From Closterium sp. NIES-65 (lineage: Eukaryota > Streptophyta > Zygnematophyceae > Desmidiales > Closteriaceae): DNA of 64,000 nucleotides. The position numbers and the translations under genes were made by a program. The DNA lies in the NCBI GenBank assembly GCA_948144175.1, contig CANXME010002568.1, positions 992,001-1,056,000 on the forward strand, written 5' to 3'. Numbering within the stretch: the first letter of the stretch is position 1; each line of letters begins with the position of its first letter. Positions 55,574 through 64,000 of the stretch are shown here, piece by piece. Below the pieces are notes generated by a model. That model searched no databases. It was not told the DNA's origin and saw only the letters and a list, made by a program, of their open reading frames with translations.

Positions 55574-58494
55574 CTCGAGCCTTCCCTTTTCAATCTTGTC
55601 CTTCACGAAGAAATATCGCAGGGCGATGTGTTTCGTCCTGTTCGCAAAGCCGTTCTTGTTGGTGATGCGAATTGCAGATTGGTTGTCGCAGAACAGGGTG
55701 AAGTTGGGTAACTCGGCTAACTTAGCTTCTTCTAGCAGTTCGCGAAGGTAGAGTCCTTCCTTGGTGGCTGAGCAGAGTGCAATATATTCTGCTTCAGCTG
55801 ACGAGAGAGCAATTAGTTCTTGCTTGCTCGATTGCCAGGAGATAGGCCCGATAGGCTCGAAGCGATAGATATAGCCGGTGCGCGATCGTATGTTGTCGGA
55901 GTCGCCCGCGTGATCTGCGTCGACGTAACCGATTAGCTTAGGCGGTTCAGTTGCGTTCTTATGGTAGGTCAGGCCGACCGTCGGGGTGCTAACGAAGTAG
56001 TGAAGAGCGCGGTCGAGTTCCGCCAAATGTTCTGCTTCGGGCCTTTTGAGATGGGTAGCGAGCTGGCTTGCGGAGTATGAGAGGTCGGGACGACAGGTGA
56101 CAGCTGCGAAGAGAAGACATCCCAGCTTCTTCTGGTAGTCTCGTATGCCGGCGGGTTTGAGTAGGGCGGAGCCTCCTTTGTCATTCCCTGCAGTGTAGCG
56201 GTATGGCGTGGAGATGGCTGTTGGTGTGATCGTAAAGCGTTTGGCGATAGTGTCGGCATATTTTTCGGCGCTGAGATAGATCGCGTTCTCTTCTTCGCGG
56301 ATGTTGAGGTCGAGGTACTGAGTGACGGTAGATGAGACTGTGAGCGTGAGATCTCGCTGCAGCTCCCCTTCAAACCAGGTGGTGATGCCGTCAGTCGAGC
56401 TGATGTAGAGAAGATCATCCACGTAAACGATTAGCAGAATGTAGTCTTCGTCTTTGGTGAGTCGGTACATGCCTTGATCGTGCGGTAGTTGATTGAAGCC
56501 GATGCGGATGAGGCGAGCGTGCAGGTTCTGTTGCCACAGTCGCGGGGCCTGCTTGATGCCGTAGAGTGACTTGAGTAGCTGGCAAACTTGGTTGGGTTCT
56601 CCGTGGGAGCTGTGTGGTAACTCAACGAAGATTTCGGCATCAACAGGTGCGTAGAGGAATGCGTTGGCGACGTCGATTTGCCGTAGTTTCTTTTTCTTCA
56701 TGGCGGCGATCGCGAGGAGGATTCGAAGTGAGGTATGTCGGCTAAGCGGGGCGAATGTCTCGGTGAAGTCCCGTCTGTGCTCCTGATCGAATCCACGCAC
56801 AACCCAGCGTGCTTTGAACTTCTCAATTGCGCCATCTGCTTTTGTTTTAACGCGGAAGACCCATTTCCCGGTGAGGATGGTTTTGTTCCTTGCCACGCTG
56901 ATGGGGACGATTTTCCAGGTGTTCCGTTCCTCCAGCGTCTTTAACTCTCTGTCCATGGCTTCACGCCATTTTTCCCTGTGTTCCCCCCCCAGAGCCTGCT
57001 GAACCGTCGCAGGCTCCTTAGGAAGAGCATTGCCGTGGACTGCGGTGACGAGGCCGAGGATTTGTAGTCCAGTCTGTGAGTAGCGGGGGAGAGTTGCGTC
57101 CTCGGGATAAGCTGCTTCATCTTCCGCTTCTGGATCGGGTAAGAAATTTGGTCCTACTCGTTCTGCTTCGTTGGTGTTGACTGTCGCAGGTGTTACATAA
57201 CCGTTGTCGTCGAAGTAGTAGAAGGTTTCGGCGTTGACACTTTCGCGAGGGTTGTCGTCGTCCATGGGAACGTCGACGGAGCAGAATGGAAGAGGTCCGG
57301 CTTCTTCTGACGCGTTGTCCACATTCTGCTCGTCCCAGTCAGCTCCGTCTTCGGCGGAGGCGAAGGCTCGGTCGCCACGAAAACCACCTGTGGGATCTTG
57401 GTCCTCTTGTAGGTTGGCAAGGTATGTCTGGAGCGTGAGTCGTTCGTAGAAGATGACGTCGCGTGCTGATACTGTTTCCTTGGAGTGGACGTCGAAGATT
57501 TTCCATGCGTTGTAATTCTTTTCGATGCCAAGGTGTAGTCCCCACTGTGCGCATTTTGAAAATATTCCCGCTCGTGCTGCTCGGGGTCGATACTGTACCA
57601 TGCATCCGAATACTCGTAACATTTTTGTGCTGCCCTGTTTCCCTGTCCACAGCAGGTGCGGTGATGTGTTGTTCGGAAGCGATGATGACGACATCAGGTT
57701 GTGCAGCATGACAGCGTGGTCCATTGCTGCAGGCCACAGGTGGTTGGGTAGCCGCATGCCACGTAACAGTTTGCGCATGCTGTTCTGCAGAGTCCTGTTC
57801 ATTCTTTCTGCTACACCTTGCTCCTGATGGGCGTAGGGAAGAGAGAGGAGCTGCTTGATCCCCCTTTCCACCAGGCACTGCTTGAATCGTTGAGAGGTGT
57901 ATTCTCCTCCGTCTGATTGGAAGCTTTTCAGCTTTACGCGCGACTCTCTCTCTGCTACTGGTAGCCAGGCAGCGAATGCTTTGAGGGCCATGTCGCGGCT
58001 GGGTAAGTTTAGGTGCCAGACGTAGCGGGTGGCGGCGTCGATGAAGGTGATTGTGTAGTTGTAGATTACTTGTCCTGGCTCCCGATTGTACAGGATGTCG
58101 CTATACACCTTTTCGAGTGGTGCGTACGCAGGTGCACTCGGGTTGTGACGAGGAGTGAACGGCCGTTGTGGTAAGTCGGCTTCGGGGCAGGTGAGGCATG
58201 TTCCTCGTGCCCGTTGGAGTTCTCTTCCATTGGAGTTCCCTTCCGTCATGTTTCGTCCTTGTCAAGGACTCCTGCTCTTATTGTGTTGTTTAACACAATG
58301 TTGCTTGGGTGTCCCATCCTTGCGTGCCAGGTACTTTCGTCGGCGCGATGCCCGGGTGATCGTCGGTACATGACGGAGTTGGAGTAAAAGCTGGCGATGA
58401 AGTTTGCACTACGATGAACTTCTCGTGGTGCTGGGTGGAGCTGTTGTGCTGGGGTTGGCGGTGTTTCGTTGACAAGGACTGGTGTCGTTGTTGC
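55574..58494 (-). pseudogene. H pol: integrase, reverse transcriptase, RNase H
   Basis: The frame up to 58249 (about 890 codons) is open. It follows a short upstream frame (58246-58494) with the integrase zinc half TWHARMGHPSNIVLNN. Blocks in order: CLTCPEADLPQRPF; integrase core VYSDILYN, FIDAATRYVWHL, FQSDGGEYTSQRFKQ, YAHQEQGVAERMNRTLQNSM; reverse transcriptase GKWVFRVKTKADGAIEKFKA, QIDVANAFLYAPVDAEIF, YGIKQAPRLWQQNL, VYVDDLLYIS; RNase H GYVDADHAGDSDNIRSRTGY, LSSAEAEYIALCSATKEG and FCDNQSAIRITNKNGF. An acidic linker of about 150 residues lies between integrase and RT, unlike the PGGAE linkers of the other clade. Confidence 0.88.
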
Positions 58495-58626
58495 TGTCAG
58501 AACATTATAGCTTATGCTGTTGTGTAGGCTATAGTGGGGTATCCCATAGGGGGTACAACCCAATTAGGGTTTCATATTTGTACTCACTTCATTCATAGTT
58601 CATTCCTTCTCGTGCTACTCTTCTCA
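58495..58626 (+). repeat. J 5' LTR
   Basis: 132 bp, TGTCAGAACATTATAGC...CTTCTCA, clearly homologous to the LTRs of I read in the same sense. Confidence 0.87.
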
Positions 58627-58655
58627 TGGTAATGAGCAGGTTCCCCCGTGGGAAC
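58627..58655 (+). promoter_or_regulatory. J primer-binding site and adjacent hairpin
   Basis: TGGTAATGAGCAGG follows the LTR. The hairpin GTTCCC/GGGAAC with a 4-nt loop (58640-58655) comes next, then AGGGCCCACCACA and a T-run. Confidence 0.7.
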
Positions 58656-58739
58656 TTTGCCTAGGGCCCACCACATTGACTTTTTTTTCCTGCCCGAAGC
58701 GCGCTCGCCCTGAGTCGCGCTCCGGGCCCTCTCTCTTTT

Positions 58740-59600
58740 TGTCGAGCCGCCCTAGAGGCCCCGCCGCCCGTCGATTGGGCCCCGCCGCCCTTCGTCGCGG
58801 CCCCGCCCTTAGACACGGCCCTGCCCTTCGTCGCGGCCCCGCCTCTCTCGTCGCGGCCCCGCCCCTCGTCGCGGCCCCGCCCTATGTCGCGGCCCCGCCT
58901 TAAGTCGCGGCCCCGCCCTTGGATGCGGCCCCGCCCTTCGTCGCGGCCCCGCCTTACGTCGCGGCCCCGCCCCACGTCGCGGCCCCGCCTTACGTCGCGG
59001 CCCCGCCCTACGTCGCGGCCCCGCCTTACATCGCGGCCCCGCCCCACGTCGCGGCCCCGCCTTACGTCGCGGCCCCGCCATACGTCGCGGCCCCGCCTTA
59101 CATCGCGGCCCCGCCCCACGTCGCGGCCCCGCCCTACATCGCGGCCCCGCCCTTCGTCGCGGCCCCGCCACCCCTCGTCGCGGCCCCGCCACCTCTGTTG
59201 TCGCGGCCCTGCCGCTCTTCGTTGCGGCCCCTGCCGCCCTTCGTCGCGGCCCCGCCACCCTGCCTTGCGGCCCCGCCGCCTCTCTTAACGCGGCCCCGCC
59301 GCTCTTCTGAGCGGCCCCTGCCGCCCTTCGTCGCGGCCCCTGCCACCTTTCTGCACCGCGGCCCCGCCACCTCCCTTGCGGCCCCGCAGCCCTGCACTGC
59401 CCGCTCCGCCCGAATCCACCAGCGCTGCCCGAGCCGCCTGAGCCGCTGAGGAGCCGAGCCGCCCGAGCCGCCTGTGCCGCTGAGGACCCGAGCCACCCGA
59501 GCCGCCCGAGCCGCCCGAGCCGCCCGAGCCGCCTGAGGAGCCGAGCCGCCTGTGCCGCTGAGGACCCGAGCCGCCCGAGCCGCTCGAGCCGCCTGCGCCG
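58740..59600. repeat. J leader: GC-rich tandem repeats
   Basis: From 58790 to about 59350 there are over thirty units of CGTCGCGGCCCCGCC with 3-5 base spacers (TTA, CTA, CCA). GAGCCGCCCGAGCCGC words follow (59440-59620). The long Arg/Pro or Arg/Gly frames in both directions are shadows of this repeat. Confidence 0.8.
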
Positions 59601-59787
59601 CCCGAGCCGCCTAAGGAGCCGAGCCGTTGGTCCTGCGGAGCTGCTGTTGCTGCTGGGCCGGCCGAGCAACAATGTTGCCGTGTTGCTGTGCTGCAGAGCT
59701 GCCCGACCCGCCCTGTCTGGTGAGAACGGCACCTCTGTCACTACACTGCCCCTGTCCTACAGTCATTGCTGCTAGTCTACTGCTGTC

Positions 59788-61080
59788 ATGGCTACCCCTA
59801 GTGTCCTAGCTTTTGACGCGGAGGGTCGCGCCATTGACTTTGAGGTCTGGGTCGACGACCTGCAGCTGTTCTTACAGTGCGATAGGGCAGACGGCCTTTC
59901 TCTCTTTGACCTCACCTCTGGCGCCTCTCCTGCCCCTGCTGCTGATGCTGACCCTACTGTTTGCTCCCAGTGGGCCACACGCGATGCTGCTGCACGTCTT
60001 GCTGTGCGTCGCCACCTCCCTACCTCTGAGCGTGCGCACTTTAGTCAGTACAAGAGTGCTCAGACCTTGTACGACGCTGTAGTTGCACGCTACTCCTCCC
60101 CTGCCACTGCTGCACTGAGCCGTCTGATGCTACCGTACCTCTTCCCTGACCTTGCTGCCTTTCCCACAGTTGCTGACCTCATTACGCACCTCCGCACTAG
60201 TGACACTCGCTACCGCGCTGCGCTTCCTGCTGACTTCTGCGCCAAGAACCCCCCCCCCATGTACATCACTCTCTACTTCATAGTCACTCGTCTCCCTGAC
60301 TCCCTCCATGTAGTCAAGGACCACTTCCTCTCAGTCTGTCCCACCACTCTCACATGTCGACCTCCTCGAGAAGGCCCTCCTAGCGATAGAGAAGAGCATA
60401 GTCGCTGTAGGAGCCTCTCGAGGTGACCCGCGCACCCCCATCTTTGATGGGTGTTCCCCCTCCCCCCTCCTGCCCTCTGTTGCCTCTGCTGCTGCGGCCG
60501 ACCTCCTTGGTCTTGAGTCGGTCGGTGCGGCGTCTGCCCCTAGCGGGAGACGCCGCCCTGGCAAGAGCAAGGGGGGCAAGGGCGCTGGAGGAGCGAGCGG
60601 GGGCGGTGGAGGTGGAGGTGGCGGCGGTGGGGGGAGTGGGGGTGGCGGTGGGAGTGGAGGTGGGGGTGGAGGGGTCAGTGGCGGCAGTGGAGGCGGAGGT
60701 AGCGGCAGCAGTGGCAGTGGGAGCGGAGGTGGCGGAGGTGGCGGCGGTGGAGGCGGAGGCGGCGGTGGTAGCGGTAGCGGAGGCGCCGGAGGCGGTGGGG
60801 GTGGGGGTGGTGCTGGTCGCGGGTCTTCGCAGAGGAGTGGCTCCGGTGGTGGCTCGCGCCAGCTGCAGCAGCGAGGTCGTGCGACCCTCTCCCCTCAGCA
60901 GCTTCGTGAGTGGTACACTGCGCGCCAGCGGGGTGGGGGTTTTGGTCCATGCTCCTACGTGTTGCGCACAGGCGACCGTGCGGGTGAGCAGTGTGGGGGT
61001 GCGCACCCCACCCAGCGCTGCTTTGGCCGCCTGACGGACGCTTGGCGTTGCCAGTTCCAGGAGGCCTCAGAGATCCCTCG
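59788..61080 (+). pseudogene. J gag
   Basis: It starts MATPSVLAFDAEGRAIDFEV with the clade core (YLFPDLAAFPTVADLITHLR, PPMYITLYFIVTRLPDSL). A Gly-rich tract of about 80 residues (60590-60820) follows, then LSPQQLREWYTARQRGGG, the motif C-SYVLRTGDRAGEQ-C-GGAH-PTQR-C, and the start of the conserved C-terminal block. Confidence 0.82.
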
Positions 61081-63434
61081 CTGGGACGAGCTGTCTAGGG
61101 CGGGTGTTGCCATCTATGATCTTGACTTTGATGCTATTCTCTCTGCCATGTATGCTGTGTCTATTAGTGATGAGGGTGACTGTTACCGGTGTTTCCCACC
61201 CGATCCGGGCATTGAGACTGCTGCTCTAGGTACTGGTGAGGCTGCTTCCCTAGGTGCTTCTGACGCTACTGCTCTAGGTGCTAGTGTGTCTGCGTCCTCA
61301 GGTACTGGTGAGTCTGCGCTCTCTGGTACTACGTCGGCTTCGGCCTCCCTCACCTTCACCCTTGACTCTGGGGCGTCTCGCTCCTTCTTTCGGGACCGCA
61401 CCACACTCACACCGCTGAGTCGGCCAGTTGCAGTCGTCTCTGGCCGACCCCTCTTGGGGTCTTGTCCTGTCTCGCTTCTCCACAGTCCTCCCGTGTCCGG
61501 CGGCTCCCTCTGGCACCCTGTCTGGTCTCTACCTCCCCTCGTTCTCTACGAACCTGGTGAATGGTGCTGACCTATAGGATGCGGGTGTCCACCAATTCAC
61601 TCCTGCGCGTCAGCGGGTGACGCACTGTACAGAGGCTAGCACAGGCCGGCACCTGGCTACGTTTACCCGTCACCCGGGGTCGAGCCTGTACACACTGACC
61701 ACTGCGTCTCCTCCCGTTACTGAGTCTGGTAGAGTCGCTTCGTCCGGTCAGGTGTTTGCTGCAGCGTCCAGGTCTGGTCCTGAGTCTGCCCCCTGTTTGT
61801 GTCGTCTCTTGTCTCACGAGACTCTCCTCTGGTACCACCGTCTTGGTCACCCCTCTCTGCTTCGGATCAGAGGCATGGCCTCCCGTCTTCTTGTGTCTGG
61901 TCTCCCCCGGTCCCTCCCTCCCCTTCCTCAGGGCCCTGGCCCTGCCTGTGTCCCCTGTGTCGAGGGGCGCCAGCGGGCTGCCCCTCACTCCTCCCAGTTT
62001 CCTCCGACAGAGGCCCCGTTGCAGACGCTTCACATGGACGTGTGTGGCCCAGCCCGCGTCCGTGGAGAGGGTCACGAGCGCTACTTCCTGCTCGTTGTTG
62101 ACGACTACTCGCGTTACACCACAGTCTTCCCCTTGCGCAGCAAGGGTGATGTCACTGAGGTGCTGATCGACAGGATCCGCGCAGCTCGTCTCCAGCTCAG
62201 GCAGAGCTTTGGCTCGGACTTCCCTGTTCTGCGTCTGCACTCGGACAGAGGCGGAGAGTTCTCCTCTGGCCTTCTACGAGCCTACTGTCGTGCACGAGGC
62301 ATCCGTCAGTCCTTCACGCTTCCGGACTCACCGCAACAAAATGGGATTGCTGAGCGCCGCATTGGCATGGTCATGGACGTCGCTCGTACGTCTATGATGC
62401 ATGCGGCTGCCCCCCATTTTCTGTGGCCGTTTGCGGTGAGGTACGCGGCGCATCAGATCAACCTTCACCCCAGGGTCTCCAGGCCGGAGACCTCCCCAGC
62501 CCTGCTGTGGACGGGGAAGGTTGGCGATGCGTCGGCGTTCCGGGTCTGGGGATCTCGGGCGTTTGTCCGCGACTTGTCTGTGGACAAGCTGTCCCCTCGC
62601 GCTGCTCCTTGCATCTTCCTAGGGTTCCCCCCCGACGCGCCTGGGTGGCAGCTCTACCACCCCACCTCTCGACGTGTTCTGTCCTCCCAGGACGTCACGT
62701 TTGACGAGTCAGTCCCCTACTACCGCCTCTTCCCCTACCGCACTCCGTCCCTCCCCCCGCCCCCACTCTTCCTTGTACCAGGTCCCCCCCAGGTAGACCC
62801 CCTCCCCCCTCAGGGTCCTGCCCCTTCAGGTGTGTCCCAGGTAGACGCAGTCGAGCCTGTCGAGGTCACTGGTGACTCTGGTGCTGCTGAGGGTGCTGAG
62901 CCAGGGGGTGCTGGGCCTGGGGGTGCGGAGCCTAGGGGTGCTACGCCTGGGGGTGCTGAGCCTTGGGGTGCTGAGCCTGGAGGTGCTGGGCTTGGAGGTT
63001 CTCCGGGTGCTTCGTCTCGCCGAAAGCCACTCTCTCCACGGGAGCTGCACGAGTGGTTTGCCCGACGCTGGAGCCGTGCGGCTGGTGCTGGAGATTCTTC
63101 GCCTGCTGAGGGTGCTGCTGTCGCGGGTCCCGGAGGTGCTCGTACTGGGAGTACTGGAGCTGCTGGGCCTGCGGGTTCGACTGTAGCTGGTGCTGCTGAG
63201 GGTGTTGGCGCTGAGACTACCACTGGCGGTCCTACTGGTGGTGCTCCTGGTGCTGCTGGAGGTTCTGGAGCTGCTAGGAGGTGCTGCTGGAGCGGGTGCT
63301 CCTGCTGGGGGTTCTGCTGCTGTCCTTGCTGTTTCTGGCGTTGCCACGCGGCCTCGACCGTACTTCGTCCCACTCCTGCAGCAGGTTCTTGGTCTTCCAC
63401 CTACTACTGGTCCTCCTCCTCCCTTGGAGGGTCC
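61081..63434 (+). pseudogene. J protease, integrase and linker
   Basis: Gag end DLDFDAILSAMYAVSIS, protease LDSGASRSFFRDRT near 61360, then integrase (HETLLWYHRLGHPS, CVPCVEGRQRAAPHSS, LRLHSDRGGEFSSGLL, SPQQNGIAERRIGMVMD, VRDLSVDKLSPRAAP) in the frame from 61617. A linker with GGAEP-type repeats and LSPRELHEWFARRWSRA follows. Reverse transcriptase is not reached before the K insertion. Confidence 0.83.
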
Positions 63435-64000
63435 TGGGGAGATAACTGCAGCAACGGGAGCTAGGCTACGGACTAAGCACGTGTGCTCGTGTGATCTCTG
63501 CGTTCGTTAGTCCTTAGTCGTTTTCCTTGTGCACACACTACTTGCTAGTTCACGGGGAAAATTGGCAAGAGTTTCACTAGGAAAAGTTTAGACCAATTGG
63601 TACAATGAAGTTGGCATAGCAAGATTACATCAGAGCAAGCATTCAGGTTGGCCAACTGCCAGCGCAGCTTGGTCGACCGCGCTCCAGCACGACTTGGTCG
63701 ACCGCGCTCCAGCAAGGCAAGGTCGACGGCGTGCCAACGTCGCAGGTTGACGGCGTGACAGCGTTGCTCACGTAGGACAGCAGTGCACCCTGCTTCGCAG
63801 TTGCGCGCAGATGATTGGCGTGCAGAGTCTCGTCACCTGCACAGCGCACACACCACGTCAACCTCGAGCTGACGACTGCCTCTGATCCGCCACGACGACC
63901 TCGGGATACCACCACCGAGGTCGGGCTTGCCAACTTCCCCTGGGCGACCGTCGCACTCCTCCGCAGCACTTCGTCACCCAGGTAACCTGGTCGACCAGGC
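63435..64000 (-). mobile_element. K: A-family LTR inserted in J (partial, runs off the window)
   Basis: From TGGGGAGATAACT the plus strand is the reverse complement of the A LTR end and stays alignable to the window edge, including the GTCGACC-rich part (63670-63730). The left flank is GGTCC. It may be a solo LTR or the 3' LTR of a full minus-strand copy. Confidence 0.8.

Larger units (their letters stand above)
47294..64000 (-). mobile_element. H: Ty1/copia element of a different clade, split by I and J, 5' end beyond the window
   Basis: A 3' LTR (47294-47864) is preceded on the minus strand by a GAAGGGGAG polypurine tract. The RNase H tail lies at 47865-47971, and the rest of pol resumes at 55574-58494 after element I. 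Element J interrupts it at 58495, and nothing of H is seen after that. The visible pol is mostly open, with about one or two breaks besides the insertions. The left flank is ATACT; the matching duplication cannot be seen. Confidence 0.8.
58495..64000 (+). mobile_element. J: Ty1/copia element close to I, continuing past the window
   Basis: The 5' LTR (58495-58626) and leader resemble I more than the other copies. Gag, protease, integrase and most of the linker follow, up to 63434, where an A-family LTR in reverse orientation begins. About four breaks in the visible part. The left flank is GTTGC; the other end is outside the window. Confidence 0.85.

Noticed and set aside
58785-59350. Possible CRISPR-like array
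   Set aside because: The units are only about 15 bp with 3-5 base spacers that are themselves repetitive. The setting is a eukaryotic retrotransposon leader with no cas genes.
58661-59741. Arg/Gly-rich frames resembling RGG proteins
   Set aside because: They are shadows of the CGTCGCGGCCCCGCC tandem array in the J leader.

Overview
This window is nuclear DNA from a eukaryote. It is dominated by nested LTR retrotransposons, with two likely host genes on the minus strand. The mix of Ty1/copia clades, a chromodomain-bearing Ty3/gypsy element and a TRIM-like element, all primed by initiator tRNA-Met, together with high GC and Gly/Ala-rich coding sequence, suggests the green lineage. My best guess is a streptophyte alga (a Closterium-like zygnematophyte). 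That is inference; no host gene here settles the taxon.

Left flank (1-2868): a possible terminal exon of a plus-strand gene (155-290), then a two-exon minus-strand gene (783-2099) for a small secreted or membrane protein with a Cys-rich outer part, one membrane helix and a Pro/Gly/Tyr-rich tail.

Left nest (2869-42445): one old Ty3/gypsy element (G1, minus, target duplication GCAGG) stretched to 39.6 kb by later insertions. These are a 504-bp insertion with short inverted ends (3265-3768), copia element A (4192-12021), a 181-bp MITE (12235-12415), copia B (12608-19981), copia C (20969-32553) which itself holds copia D (24593-31643), and copia E (35424-41999). Without its guests G1 is about 5.5 kb, a normal size.

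Middle (42446-47293): a 1.5-kb non-autonomous LTR element F (42484-43959), a single-exon host gene with a 20-unit CAG tract (44524-45642), and about 1.65 kb of non-coding DNA.

Right nest (47294 to the window end): a different copia element H (minus) whose long pol frame is interrupted by copia I (47972-55568, the youngest-looking copy) and copia J (58495 to the end). J in turn carries an A-family LTR, K, from 63435.

B, C, D, E, I and J form one clade. They share short LTRs (126-141 bp), a GC-rich tandem-repeat leader, a non-classical Cys/His motif in Gag (preceded by a Gly-rich tract except in D), an Ala/Gly/Pro/Glu repeat linker between integrase and reverse transcriptase, a hairpin just after the primer-binding site (not seen in C), and, in the four copies whose 3' end is visible, a hairpin around the polypurine tract. 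The most interesting signals are these shared non-coding structures, the leader motif that element F shares with the clade, and roughly 110 bp of similarity between the LTR ends of the Ty3/gypsy element G1 and the Ty1/copia element H.
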